DNA of 64,000 bases from Steinernema hermaphroditum (GCA_030435675.1 CM059621.1:11532001-11596000); one strand, 5' to 3'. Counted from the stretch's first letter, positions 21,060 through 34,385 are shown. The notes: generated by a model not told the origin, from the letters alone. Made by a program: numbers and translations.

Positions 21060-22339
21060 CGAAGTGCGATAAGAGGAGACACAAGGAACGGACGACAAGG
21101 GCACCATGTTGCAGACAGTTGCGGTTTTTGCAGAAAGGGACCGAAGAGCGCCACTTCAGAGAAGGATGGGCCAAATGTGGAACTTATAAATATCTGTCCA
21201 TCGCACTGCCTACCGTATATCGATAGGGAGTCGGCTACAGTTATTTGTGGTCGGAGAATGCGAAATGGTCCAGAAAATGCCATAAACGTAGCGATTTTAT
21301 ATGTGTTTCCAAGAGACGCCATGAATTTTAATAAGATGTGTTCGGCCGTTTGGATTCCCAAACGGTGAGAAGTTGTTTAAGAAGGAGCGTTGGAAGAAAA
21401 GGGCTGAGGGAATGACGTTTAGCGCCCGGTCAGAGGACAGTGGAGAAAGAGTCTGTCCAGAGATGGTATGATAAGAAAGTTTTTGTGCCAACAAAGGTAG
21501 CACACTCGCCAAGACGCAATTGGTTCTTCTTCGTCCATTTGGTCAATCAATCGAGTGTATACCTCAAAAGCATGCACAAAAGAGCAGAAGAGAAGAACTG
21601 AACGAGTTCTATAGCACGATATAGGTCCTATATCGGTGAGAATTATAAAGAGAATCTACAGGAGTAGGCCCAAAACACGTCTAAAACGCACCTCAACAAA
21701 GGCTTTTGTGCGCCGTCTGCGCAACATGTGGCGCCGCCAAAGCTAATCCGTCATAAGAACAGCCTATAATAGGAAAAGAGATACCGCAGAACTTCAAGGA
21801 AAGGTAATATGCTTTGGAGAAACTTGACCAATGGTTTAGAGATTATTGTGACTGGAGACCAGGCGTAGAAAGGCCATGAAACAATCTGAGTCAATATGTG
21901 TGTTTAACGCCCTTTCGACAGCTATTAATCAAAATATCGAGCGCCTAGGAAGTGTAGATTATTTATAGATTCCGGTGTGGGAGAGGCATGCCCACAGAGG
22001 TCCTCTCTCCGTTTGTGCGGCCAGCGGAATGCAACAATGATCAACACGTTCAGAGTCATCGGACTCGGGTGAGTCCCATCCGCATTTCGTTGCGTGACAC
22101 CCGGCGCGTGCGGAACAACACACAAACGCGTGTTGCGGCCTCCTCCTGGGTTTGGATTAATCACTCGGAGGTACTCTGCCTGGCGGGGAAGGTGCGGAGA
22201 CCGAGGCAGCACTTATCGAATCCAGTTTGAGCGGACGCCGATCGATGCAATGTGCGTTTAGATTGGAAGAATGTCGCAACATGAATGGATATAAGGGAGA
22301 CGGAGGGCTTGTACCTCCGAGATGCAACAAAAAAAGTTT
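21060..22339. other. intergenic, no gene seen
   Basis: 1.3 kb without convincing exons on either strand. A GC-richer patch at 21960-22230 has open frames but no splice-bounded exon or recognisable RNA. Confidence 0.4.
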
Positions 22340-22421
22340 TGATGAGAGTGGGATTCGAACCCACGCCTCCGAAGAGACTGGTGCCTAAAACCAGCGCCTT
22401 AGACCACTCGGCCATCTCACC
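22340..22421 (-). tRNA. tRNA-Leu (anticodon TAG)
   Basis: An 82-nt minus-strand tRNA. The acceptor stem GGTGAGA pairs with TCTCATC and the discriminator is A. The D-arm/A box is TGGCCGAGTGG. The anticodon arm CTGGT-TTTAGGC-ACCAG gives anticodon TAG. A long variable arm (TCTCTTCGGAGGC) marks a class II leucine tRNA, and the B box is GGTTCGAATCC. A T-run terminator (CTTTTTTT) follows within 6 nt of the 3' end. There is no intron. Confidence 0.97.
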
Positions 22422-24229
22422 ACATGTTACGTCGCGGTTGAAAGTGTTTTTGCTTCGACAGGGAGGAGGTGTCGCCATGCGACGAGAACGGGCAAGACTC
22501 GGAGTAAACAAACTCGGATCTGTGGTCTCCGAGGTGTTTTCTGAGAAGTACGCAGATGCACGCAGTCAGCGAGGAAGAGACCGGTTTCGACCGCTCCAAA
22601 TAATTGTCTTTGCAACATGGGAAACGTCTTGTCTGTCCGTCTGTCTCTCTCTGAGGCTGCTGTCTGTTAATTGGATTGTGTGCTTAATTAACGAAAACAC
22701 GTTTTGCCATCGCATTCACTCGTTGTGTCGACTCTTGGCGACCGTGCTACCACCATTACGCATTAGCATTTGCATTAGCTGGTTGGTAGGATCTATGACA
22801 TCGTCTCAAAACCTAAACATCTTTTTTAGAAAGCCATTTTCTAACGTCACCAAATGTGAGTCTATTCGGAAATGAAAGTAAGGCTTCCGATCCTCCTGAA
22901 ATCGTATCTTTTACGTGTCTCTTTCGCACATAATTCAGATACAACTCGAATTATTTAAAGAGGTTTGTGCTACACTTATTTATTTTGTAAATCTCGATTT
23001 TCAAAATTTTTTTACTTATCCTTTTTTCTATGTTACGACTTTGACACAAAAATAAAAAGAAAACATATATGAGATTAAGTAAGTGAGATACTTCAGGGTG
23101 TAAAAAATAAAATATCCTTCCGTTCTCGGCGCTTGTTTAGTAGACAACCTTGCTGGCGATGACAATCATTTTGCTAGACAGACGTGGCTGAAATCGGTCG
23201 GTTGTCTATTGTTTCATACCGCTTCGCAGTGATTTCTACCATAAAATGATCGTCTACAGTGCTTTTCTGATAGACTGCAGACTGAATCGTTTGTCTCTCA
23301 AATGCTATCGTTTCTGTCAGTGACAGTGCGTTCTCAGGGCGTAGCCAGAGAGCGAAATACCGTGCAGCTTGTTCGAAACGAACTACATTTCCTTAAACTT
23401 ATTGTGGTCAGTTATTAGTAAAGCTAATTGTTAGAGGCCAAACAAATCTTGTACCGAATCCGACTGTTAGAAACATTTCAAGACGTTATTAGCAACGGAG
23501 TTTTGAACGGAATTCGAAATAAATGACATCTAAGGTGGCGTACATTCCTGATCGATTTGTCCCTTCTTTAATCCTTGGAAATATAGATTACATAGCCCGA
23601 TTGGCCGATCTTTCGATTCGTTCATCACCAATAGACGAGCTAAATAGACACTGAATCCATCGTCTCTCTGCTCCACAGCATATGTACCCTGATGAATCAC
23701 TATATGAATCGCTTCTGATGGCCCTTCCTCTTGATGGCCCCTCGGAAGTTCCTCACAAACATCAATAATTTATGCTACAGAAATTGCAAACACAAGCGGT
23801 CCTCGTCGTCCGAAGGCAACTGGCCGACGCCTCGGGAGTCGGAGGCCCGTTCGTGCTGTTGACTCAGGAAATCGTGCTGGGAATGCCCGTATGCTTACAA
23901 GACGAAAACACGTAAAGTGAGAGAACATACACAAGTAGGGGAGGGCGAATCTACAGAGGAACAGAGGGGGTGGCCGAAAGGGTCGAGGCTCCGCTCAAGA
24001 CCCGGACGCCGGAGTTTAGAGGCATCTGATGCCTTTGCAGGAGGCTCCCGTCTGGAAGAGAGAGTAGACGGGTCCTGCCACGAAGAATACTGTACAACGC
24101 CGCTCTGGGAGAAGGGACACGAGCAGGCGGGTGCCGTTTGACGGCTAAACGTTCTTTTTTACAGAAAGTTGGGGACAGAGAGAGAAGGCAGAGTGGAGGG
24201 AGGAGGATCGAGGATCTACAGAAGAAGGA
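22422..24229. other. intergenic, AT-rich, no gene seen
   Basis: Spacer between the tRNA and the stop of the ZP-domain gene. 22900-23750 is AT-rich with no exon signals. 23760-24229 is GC-richer and probably includes the 3' UTR of the ZP gene. Confidence 0.4.
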
Positions 24230-27200
24230 CTATCTCATCAGAAGCTGGCGTTCTGTGTGGGACCCGACGAACGTCCTGACGTTTTTGGAGGGCTCGTAGG
24301 GAGGACAATGGCCGGTAGTGTCGAAGTAGCTCGGCGGAAGGAGCAGATTCCGATGGGTGGAGATGGTGCTGGTGCAGACCTTTCTCTGAGGATCTAGAAG
24401 ACTTCTGGAAGTGAGGTTAAGGGTGCGCGGCCAGGCGAGTACCTGTCTTGACGTTGATGTACCACATGGCGGCCATGAGGGCTGCTCCGAGTACGAAGGA
24501 GACCAGGGAGACGACGACAAGGGCACCCGTGGAGACGTTCGGGGAGGGCCGCGCCGGCAGAGGCTCTGGACACTTCGGTGCCGGAGGCTGCTGCACGCTC
24601 AAAAGAGCGCTGGCCACCTCGAACGCGCAGATCTGGGAACAGTTGGACACGGAAGGCTCATTCGCTTTATCTAGAAGGGAGACATGACTCCGGAAGGGTA
24701 CGGTAGGACCTACTCTTGTCTCCGGATGACGGGAGGATCCGCAATGTCCGTTCCGAGGGGACGAGCGGCGTCCGGCGCGCCTCGAGAGGCAGCTCCGGCT
24801 GCCGGATGCAGGCGCCAGTCCGCGGACACTGGAAGAGACGAGAATGAAGGGGCCGGAGGGCTTTTGAAGGCGCCGGCGGAGGGCGGACGCGTTTTTATGG
24901 AGCGGAGCCCGTCGCTGGAGCAAAAAACGGCGAAAAAACGCGACGACGAAAGAGAGAATAGCGAAGCAGTACGAAAGAAGCGTGCTCTGTCTACAGTACC
25001 CCGGAGGACAAAGACCCAAGAAGCCGCCGTCGGAGGAGGTCCCTGCGTGGCGAATGACCCGCGAGGGCATCGGCCGGACGGATCCGGTTCTTCTGGAGGC
25101 AAAAAACGGCTCTGAAGGCCGTTTTCGGTTTCGTGTTCGCTTCTTCTGCGCTCGTCGGCCGTCGCCAGAAGACAAAAAACGGCGAAAAAAACCAAAAACG
25201 ACACAACGCGCCATGGTGGCGTCGGAGTTTTTATGCGTCTTTCGCAGAAACGGACGACTTTCGCTTTCGGAAAAAGCGCTCCAAAAGAGATTACGTTCCA
25301 GATAGGTCCTAGGGGGTCGCCCGTCCCGAGGATCGAGGCGTCGTCTTCGAGATTCGCCGCGTCCGCGTCGGCCCTTCAGAAGACAAAAAACGGACGCGGC
25401 GCCGGCGACGTACCCCCTCGTGCCGACATAAAAACGCCTCTGGGCAAACGGAGGAAGAGAATGCGGCGTCGGCAGAATATGACAACGCCGACGATGATCC
25501 TATCGTTGCCCCAGGTGACCGGACTCTTCGGAACGGGTTTCCGGAGGGGTTGAGGGCCGTTCTAGGACACGGAGGGCTCCGCCCTGGAGGACCCACCGCA
25601 GAGCAAATCGGAATAGCCATAAATAGTGGCGCTGGAGGACAAAAAACCACTTTTTGTGTTAGATAATCGGCGACGGAATCGATGCCGGAAGGGGGGAGAG
25701 AGGCAATTGGGGTGTAGAAGGAGGATGGATTACCGTGGGCACGTTCTCGAAGGCGTATTCGGCGCTCCTGCTGCAGAGGATCGATTCGCACTGGAGCCTC
25801 GCGTCCATAGGGCTGAAGAAGGGGCCAATTAGGGACGGAGAGGGGGCACGAGGTACCTGGTCGTGTCCACGAGGTCGCTGAGAAAAGAGTAGAGGGGCAG
25901 TCGGAAGCGCGTCTCCTTGATGAGAGTGGCCGTGGCCATTTCCTGCTGGATCCGCGCCGAAGAGCCGTTGACCGGACACCCGTTGACGATGAAGTAGCGC
26001 CGCTGCTCCTCTGTCGACGTTTTGTTCTCGAACGAGAGCCAGCAGTTCAGGGGATACGTTTGCAGAAGGTCTGAAACGGACCACTATCCTCAAGAGTCCA
26101 TGTGATGCCGAAAGGTCGAATTTCGACTCAAAGAAACCCCCCTGGAATTGTCGTGTTCTAGAATGTGGGGTGAGGGAATGCGAACTCTCAGCCTCATGTT
26201 ATCGCACACTTCTTTCCGACGCTTAAGAGTTTAAAGTGTCAGAAAAACTTTTTCGGTCACGAGGAGATCGTTTACAGCAAGTGTGCTATGGCTGCTTATC
26301 TAAAGAAAAATCTGCTCAAATACGAGGGGACCATTGGGAACGAACGTCCATTTGACCTTTTGTGATCCTTTTTGTGGCCATAACGCTCTTCTGAATCACG
26401 GCATATCGCGTGTCCACTCCCTACTAGACACAAACTCTTCGTGACAGGACCACTTACCGTCTCTCTTCGGTTGGGTAACTTCGACCGTTGACGATAGCGT
26501 CGAGTCCATTGAGATGGCCTCCTCTTCGAACTTGAATTCGGCCTAAAATAGTGTTTCGATACGGCATAGCGGAGTGGTGACGACTACAGTTAGATCGTTG
26601 GTCTTGAAGGGAACCAGGCAGCTTATGGTGTGTTCCGTCGTCACGTCCGATTTCGTTTTAAAACTCATCTAAAGGTCTTTTTAGTGGCGGTGGGTGCGTG
26701 AAACGACTTACGGTGGCGACGTATTTGTAGCCGTTTTCGTGTGGGAATCCGGCGATTCCACAGCGTTCGAATGGCGCCGATAGGATTAAGCTCTAAAACA
26801 GAAGCCTCTAGGATACGGTAGCTCTGAGGAGCCTGCACTTGTACTCGCTGTAGTTTGATCCTCCTCAAAGTGCATCTCTACTTTCGGCACTGTTTTTATT
26901 ATCTCTCAATGAAATCAGTCTAGACGTTGTTTACCCGCTATGGACACCAATTTCTAAAAACGTGTTTCCTGGACTATTATCTCACGTGTCTATCTAGATG
27001 AGTCACGCACACCTAATGGCCTGAAATAACGTTTGTTGGTCGAAACTCTGCCTCAAAAGAAAGTCTCCTTCCCGTTGTTTACTGTAGTCAACTGACCCTG
27101 GAGACGAGATCGGTGTGGGAGCAGCAGTTGGAGTTGTTCTCGTTGACGCAGATGCGTCCCCTCCAGATTAGGTCACTCATCCTGCTCGTCATACGGTCGG

Positions 27201-28657
27201 AGTTGAGGTCCGTGTTGAAGTCGAGCCGGACGAGCATCCGGTCCCGACGACATTCTGTGCTCAAGAACTGCGCCAGCTCCTCGGAGAACGAAAGCTCCGG
27301 GTTAACGATCTTGTTCGTCCGGATGATCACTGTTTGGTCGGCGAGGACCGACGCTGACAGGGAGACGAGAGCTGAAAGGAGACCTTCTTATTCCAAATAC
27401 TTAATTAACTTCTTCACAACTCTTTGTGTGCCAGACGCATTCGTAGAAGCAGGCATAACTCCATTATGACTAACCGGAACCAAGAGTCCCTGAGAGCCTC
27501 GTCAACATGGATACCTTTGGATGAACTCGGCTACTCTGTGGAATATCCATTACGGACGTGTTTGACCTCTTCCCCTATTTTGGATGTAGATGATGTAATG
27601 ATCCAGTGACGCTTATTCATGTGGGTAGGCAAAGCTACTTTTGAGATTACCACATGATGGTAAATCTCCCGACAGATAAAGTGTGAGTCATGCGGCTCGA
27701 TCTCGCTCAGGGTTAGGCCTGTAAGTCTTTGTAAAGCCTATCATCTCGTGATTAACTCGGCTATGGCGAAAGAAGATGACTAGAATGACTCAGAACCGCT
27801 TTTACTGGTCATGTCTTCGGAAAACGTTTCAATACGTAGACGTCTAGAGACAGAAGTGAGTCACAGTCTACGTCTTAAACCAGATTAAATGGACTGCGTC
27901 GTTACTGGGATACTGTATGAAAAGAAGATTGAGGTTAAAGAAATTCGAGAACTTAAAGATTCCTCGGTCACAGAGGCAAACTGTCAATTTTAGAACTAAT
28001 TCAAAAGTGGTTTTTAGACTGGCTTTTAGCCATTTTTAAGTTCGATTTGACCTAACGCTGTTGCTGGACTGTAGCAGATCCAGGAGCTTCAACGCGAGGA
28101 TCCCGACACTCTACAGGTGACCTTCTCGGCGATTCTCTCGGTATCGACCATTTTGAGAAGTGGCCTGATTGCTTCGGAGAAGCTGTGAATTCCAAGAAGA
28201 CGTCCACTATCCACCTCAGTCTAATTGCCTGGTAATTACCTTCTGATAATCGACGCCCCTGTGATTGTGGCCTCAGAACGGGAATGCCACGAAGTTCCTG
28301 CTTTGTGGAAAAGGTCAAAGAGGGTCTCGAGAAGGAGAACGTAAATGCTAATGAGGTGATTTGTGCGCCGAATTTGTATTCGTGACGCAGACGCGCACGC
28401 CTAATGAAGACGCCGAGGCTCCAAAATGCAAACGCGAATACAAATCGTTCCCGACTGGGGCGCTAATCTACCGTAATCGGTCCGAACAGCTACGGAAGGG
28501 TACCGTATCCCCTAGGTCCTGTTTTCCTGGCGACTTTGCCATTTCCCAAAGTTTGTTTTCGTCTCGTTCCCGCGAGAAATGTCTCCGAAACTTGTAGAAA
28601 ACACCTGATCAGCCCGGGCTTACCGAAGAAGGCGACGACCGCTTCGACGAGATCCAT
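24230..28657 (-). CDS. Zona pellucida (ZP) domain membrane protein
   Basis: Exons found: 28657-28624, 27371-27097, 26792-26712, 26668-26588, 26542-26458, 26070-25857, 25812-25734, 24670-24443 and 24393-24230. The signal peptide is split between the first two (MDLVEAVVAFF + ALVSLSASVLA). The ZP-N half has TECRRDRMLVRLDF, NNSNCCSHTDL and SAPFERCGIAGFP. The ZP-C half has YPLNCWLSFEN, RYFIVNGCPVNG and LQCESILC. A single membrane segment (VVVSLVSFVLGAALMAAMWY) and a short tail follow. Nematode ZP proteins polymerise in cuticle, seam or dendrite-tip matrix. The phase between exons 25812-25734 and 24670-24443 does not match, so at least one exon, perhaps with the furin site, is missing from my model within the 1.06-kb gap. 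About 413 aa are accounted for. Confidence 0.85.
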
Positions 28658-31600
28658 GGGCACTTTGAGTGGCGAGCGATGAATACTGTCGGTGAGGGGT
28701 ACTGTAGGCAGACGGGAAGAAGACTATAGTCGAGGACTCATCAACCTGAAAGAGACTAGATCGAGGGCCGAAGGGGAGAGGTCGCGCAGCTTGGAGTCCT
28801 CGGCTTGTTGATGTTTTCTTTTCTCTCGGCCACGCCACCGTCGGCGACTCGAGGGCGACAGTTGCCGTCGCCGACGGACCACAGCCACGATAATAAGCGC
28901 TTCAAAACAAAACAACGACGTCGAACGTGTGAGCGCCAGACGACGGCGCGGCGATTCGGGCGGTGACGGAGCGCCGAGTGGCTCAGCCACTCACTCATCG
29001 CCGGTGACGGCGCCAGGTATGACGGTCGGCCGGCGGCTGACGGGTCCGCCGAGGGTCCGGATGGGCGACATTTCCTTAATCTGGTGATGTCGGCTCACCT
29101 CATAAATGTCATCCTGGAATAATCGTCGCAAAGGGATTTTCGAAAAGGGGGACATTTCGATAACTCTTCACAGTAAGATGCTCTGAACGCCTACAGTATT
29201 CTGTGGCTAGCAAAGATTAGAGAGCAAGAAAAATGTGGGCGTTTAGAGGAACACGAAAAAAAGATTCTAAGTGAAAGAGCCCGGAAAGGATCGAGGTAAG
29301 CTCACCGAAGCTTCGTTTTAACTTTTTTAGTTAATCTTTCTCTTGAAATGTCGCTCGAAATCTTTCACAAAGAAGCAAAGAAAGGGATACTACCTCCGGA
29401 ATGATTGAGTCAAACGACTGTGACCTCTCAGTTTGTGCTGTTAGTCACCAGCAGGTGTGTCACTTTCAAATGTTTTCATTTTCACCATCAGGGTCATTAT
29501 AACTAAGCATGTCTCGGGAAAACAGTCAAGTTCAGGAGAGGGGCTTCTAGAGAGCTAGTTTGGAAGACAAGACTAGCAGAAGGTAGCGGACGGTTTACGG
29601 TATTACTTCATATTTTCATTTCCTCAGCTCTTTTATCTTCTAGTTTCCCATGGAATGTTTTGTTGTTCGCTCCCATATGCCCACGGAAAATGGTACATTA
29701 CGGATCGGCAGACGTAAGAGGTAATAAAAAACACCAAAAACTCAAAATAACAGGTAAGTTATGCAAGCACTCTTAAGCACGACAAATTTGTTTTCGAGCA
29801 AGCCTATCTCCGAGAAACTTAGCACCTAATAAGGTGGGCCAATGCACTGCCGCCAGCCTAACTACTCGGCTTTTTCATCCACTATTCCTGTGCTATTGTC
29901 GGGAATGTTCCTGCGGATTTGTAGTGGGAAGGCATACGCAATGCGGCCGTAATTAGAAAAGAAGTATAAACAAGCTGGGATGCAAAATTGAGAGGCGTCT
30001 ACCGTAGTATCTTCTAGACTTCTTTCCTTCGTAGATTCTGCTGAGACGAAAGTCACAGTGGACCGGTTACGGTAGCTCTCCACCACAGGAATTTTCTCAT
30101 GAATGTTTTCAGTTTCTACGTAGGCTGTCGAGGTGATTCACTCGTGTTATTAGAGAGTGAACACGCGATGAGTGTATATCTTCAAAGTCGTGTTATCTCC
30201 TAAGCAAATAATCCTGTTTTAGGGAGTGAGTAGGCCAAGAGACGAGATAAAGGAGCAAAGAACCGATGTGTTGACACAGACGCTTCGGAAGGCAAATGAA
30301 TCTGCTCTCCCTCACTTCTTTAATGTCTTCGTTTCTCATTAGAGAAAACAACTTGTTTTGCCAAAGATTCTTTTGTTCTCCGAAAACATTTTTGGCGCGA
30401 AGAGAGGCTACAAGAAGAGAGTGAAAATCGAGGGGCGGAGATGGTAACCGTGTACCTAGCTGTTTTAGGTAACGTCTATTATTACCACAGGGGGTCCTAC
30501 AGATCTCTAGACAATAAGTCGAACAAGGAAGCACAGTGGTGATAACAGGGTAGTAGACAAAGAGTACGTATTGGTATCGTTTTTGGCGCGAACTGAAGTG
30601 TGGCTAAGACAAAGAAAAATGAACTCAAGAAGGTACCGTTTCGAGATTAGAATAAGAGGGGCTGTAGGGGTGTACGAGGTACATAGACGCCCACTTCAAA
30701 CCTAAGGTTTAGCAATCATTTTGCCACAGGGAAATGCCACAACATTCTCAAAAAGAGGAGAACTAATCGTGGGTGCAGAAGATGTGTTTTTTTTTCGCCT
30801 AATTATAACTTCGAAAATCAGAGAAAAAAAAACACGAAAGTCCTACTCTAAAGAGTCGACTAGTGGTCATCGAAGCGCACCTTCGGGACTATCCATTTAA
30901 GAGTCCCATTGAAGCGGGAACTTGGCTCCTCCCCCCGGCGCCTCCACCTGAGGCTCTCTGACCTCTTTCGGACTCGTTCCTCGCCGAGTCGGGCGACGTC
31001 GCCGCGCGTGACTCGTCTGCGCCCGACTCGTTCCGTTCCAGACGCCGCCAGGCACAGATTCCGGGAACTCGCGCGAGGAAACGTTGTTTTGGCGGCGCCG
31101 CAAACGTCATTTATTGTTGTTTACGCGCCGGCGCCGTCACGAGACATTTGTTTTCAACGACGGAATTGCAGAAGACGCCGTCGAGCGGGGCAGATCCAAT
31201 TACCTCGCATTTCTCATTAGGCCTCGCTGCGTGCACCGCTGAATCCCCCTCGGCAGCTTGCACGCGTAAAGCCTCGAAAAGGACGAAAACAGGGACGTCA
31301 CAGCAGGTTCAGCCGCGGTGGGGAGAGGCCGGGGCGTCCGTCCGAAACGCCGACTGAAACACAAACAGCCCGGATCGGGCGATTCGGAGTTAATTCGATC
31401 AGAGGCGCGTCTGGAGGGCCGCCGTTCTCCCGAGAAAAGAAACAATTACGGTGGCAACGTGCCAGAACAGAGCGGAACCGGAGCGGATCCGAGGAAGGGC
31501 GATCGATTGATTATGCCGAATCGGGGCGGTAGACGATCGCCGTCTGCCCGGAGACGTCGATAACGTGACGAGAAGTAAACAAGGGAAACCCTCGGCAGCG

Positions 31601-33769
31601 GCGGAAAACGTCGCGATAAATCAGGGCGCAAAAAGTAGAGAGACGAGCAAAGATCGCGGCGGAGGGATTCGCCGACGGAAGTCCGCGGGGCGTCGGGCGC
31701 CGTCTGCACTTCTCGACGTCTGCAGACGCGACAAAAGAGACGAAAGGCGCTCCCTTCCCGTCTCACTTAACCGTCGTTTATCAAAACAGACACTTCAAGA
31801 GCAGACGCGACTGACAGACGGCCAGACAGAGACTCAGACGGAAAGCCCGCGCCCATTGAAATTGTTTTTGCGCCCGGGCGGCCTCCGGCGACTCCGCCGG
31901 TGATTCAGCCGATTAAGAGGGCGTTTGCCGTCGCCGGCGGAACCGCTGTCTGCTGCCGTCTGTGCAGAGCTCAAGGACACCGCTGCAAAGGCACGAAATA
32001 GCTGCAAACGATCGTCCTTTAGGGCTGCACAGAAACCTTGTTTTCTTTTTTGATTTTTCTCGCCGCGACGTGACGCGACTGGCGGCGATTCATCCAATTA
32101 CCGACTCCAGACGACGCCAAAGTGCGTTATGAGTGCGGACAAACATTTGCGCGGAATTTACGGAAAGGCGGACGGCGATTTGGCGACTTTCAGAAGGTCG
32201 CCGTCGCTGAAGTCCCCGGCGGAGCCACAACAAAGAGGTCAATCGGATGAAGGGGCAGAAGTAGCCTGAATCCGGGGCTGTTTTGCCTTCTAGCCACAGG
32301 TCTCTCGTCTGACCGTCCCAGACGGAGCGGAGGATGGATAAGCGGAAGGAAGCCGGTTTATGTCTCGAGAGGAAGACGGATGACGCGATGCCCTTCTGGG
32401 TGGGGAGGTCCAGTCGATCCTCGAGAGATCCTCGCGAAGCGGCGTGATCCCTATCAGACGCCGTAATCTCCCCACTTCCACCTCGGCCGTTTGTCCGTCG
32501 CCGACTGCGTTCGTGTTTTTGTTTTCGAAGCACCACGTGTCTGTCTAGACGGCGCAAACTTCGAGGCTGTTTTCGCTTTTTGGCGGCCCGACTCTCGAGG
32601 ATTACCGTAGAATGGGGCCCTATCCCCAAAAGATACCGTATGTTCAGACGAGACGTCTATTTACATGCGCAAAGTAGCAAGAAAATACAAAATGTCCGCA
32701 CCGGAAACTCGGAAACTAGAGGACAAAAGAACAAATGCGGCCAGAGAGAAGGAGACGGCGATTCGAAATCAGCGGCAAGTCGCCTCTCAGGCATCGAAAA
32801 CACGCCGGAGACCGCGATCGTGGCCATCAAAAGAGACACAAACATCGCCGTCTAGCCGGGATGGATGGCGATGTTGACGATTTCGAGTCTGAGGACTCTT
32901 CGAAGACAGACGGCGCTTTGCGAATTGCGAATCGGCGGTACAGTACCCTGGCGGGACGAGTGTTGACGCCGTTTTCGGTGATTAGGCGGTGGGAAAGCGA
33001 AGGCGACAGACATGTGCCCGTCGAGGGAAACGAAAGGGGACTGGTTAGGTGGAGACAATTCGATTTTTTGGAAGTCAAGAGGCAAAGGAAAGGGCTACGG
33101 TCGTGGAAGCAGTGGAACTGAAGCATTCGATGGAAATTTGTCGCAGGAGAAGGTTATTCTTATCCATGTGGGAAAAAAATTTGAAAAACGTTTCGGTTAC
33201 TAGACGGTTGTTCTATGGCTGTCGAATAAAAATACAAATAAAAGCAATTATACGTCAGAAGCTCTCCCCTCTCTCATTTTAGCGTATTTCTACCGTATAG
33301 CTGGAACAGTGAAACAATGACTAAGAAAAGGACTTCAGAAGATTCAATGGAGGTACTCTTGGTTCGTTACGTCTATGTCAACAAATGTAACAGTCAACAA
33401 TGGTTATACTATTCCTGCACAGATGATGTTTAGCGTCCATAGAATGGTGCTTGTATCAGAGTTATTTTCAATGAGTGTCCTATATTTTGTTAATCTCGAC
33501 TTTCTCTTGCAACCTTCTCCCGAGCCTTTGTGATCCGCTTTTGTGGCTCCCCACTCAAGCGCGTCGGTCAGCACGTGGAGCAATTAGAAAATTATTATTG
33601 GATATCCACATACCTACAGCCATGTGCACAGGTGGTCACTCCCTAACGAAAACAAGGTGACCTCGATTTTGGCAGTTTTCTGAAGTCAAAACTGTTTGAT
33701 CTCCCCAAGCAGCTAATAAAACAGGTTCTGGACATATAAGACCACTGTAAAGGACACACCACCGGAGCC
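28658..33769. other. 5.1 kb gene-poor region with a GC-rich block
   Basis: I find no supportable gene. About 30900-32650 is GC-rich and CpG-rich, so long Arg-rich frames appear on both strands, but none has splice-bounded exons or family similarity. 29100-30850 and 33150-33769 are AT-richer. A short minus frame at 32845 begins like a signal peptide (MFVSLLMATIAVSGVFS) and an acidic plus frame begins near 32860; neither could be supported. The block may be regulatory or hold a non-coding RNA. Confidence 0.4.
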
Positions 33770-34111
33770 ATGGAAACTCTGGTACTTCTGCTCTTCTTGC
33801 TCCCCCTCATCTTTGTTTGGTCCAGAGCCTACGAAGTCGAGGGCTCCTCCCCTTTAGGCCACGGATGCACCGAAAATACGGACTGTCGACCGTGGGAGTT
33901 CTGCGATACCAACAAGCAGTGCATTCCGCTCAGGAAGGTCGTTCTGAAACCCGTTGACGGCGACGACAAGCCCACTCCTCCGCCGATCGGCGATCTTCCG
34001 GCACCTCCAGATCTCAATTCGGCAGGCATAATGAATTCCAATATGGGAAACGAGTCGAGGAGTCGTCTGAAGGAGGACAAGACGGAATACAGTACGACCG
34101 ATAATAATTAA
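33770..34111 (+). CDS. secreted Cys-containing protein (113 aa)
   Basis: A single-exon frame from ATG 33770 with a clear signal peptide (METLVLLLFLLPLIFVWSRA). A short Cys module follows, GCTENTDCRPWEFCDTNKQC, whose CxxNxDC..xxxFC....QC spacing resembles EB/Dickkopf-type modules in nematode secreted proteins. The rest (residues 63-113) is Pro/Asp/Ser-rich and probably disordered. There is no membrane segment beyond the signal. Function is unknown; an extracellular or intestinal peptide is likely. Confidence 0.7.
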   Translation: METLVLLLFLLPLIFVWSRAYEVEGSSPLGHGCTENTDCRPWEFCDTNKQCIPLRKVVLKPVDGDDKPTPPPIGDLPAPPDLNSAGIMNSNMGNESRSRLKEDKTEYSTTDNN

Positions 34112-34385
34112 CCACCGTTAATGAACCGCTAGATCGAAATACATGACCTTTAGGCTAATCGCTTTGGGAGCAGAGCATGCATCCTCTGAACTTCTCCATT
34201 TTCAACTCCACTGCTCCAACCTAATTCCGCAGTCAGCTCCTTCTGCCTGATCTCGATGTTTTTGCCATCAGCTGCTTCTGTGTACCCGTGACAAGATGGC
34301 TCATTAAGTCTTCCTTCCAATATCCTCTGGATCGGAGGCGTCGGAGAGGTCCGTCATTCCACACTCGCGTGTCCCGCACGGACTT

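Noticed and set aside
21925..22230. GC-rich patch considered as an snRNA, 5S or SL RNA gene
   Set aside because: No SL, U-RNA or 5S consensus could be matched on either strand.
24417..25214. Minus-strand 265-codon frame
   Set aside because: Only its last part (24443-24670) is a real exon of the ZP gene; the upstream Arg-rich part is intron read-through.
27437..27464. Alternative ZP first exon (MELCLLLRM) with donor C|GTCTGG
   Set aside because: The donor is weak, and the exon at 28657-28624 has a consensus donor and gives a better signal peptide in the same phase.
32090..32629. Minus-strand 179-codon frame in the GC-rich block
   Set aside because: Arg-rich translation of GC-rich DNA with no splice structure or family similarity.
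32657..32845. Minus-strand frame starting like a signal peptide (MFVSLLMATIAVSGVFSMPE)
   Set aside because: The downstream sequence is not protein-like and there is no promoter, acceptor or poly(A) support; possible micro-peptide but unsupported.
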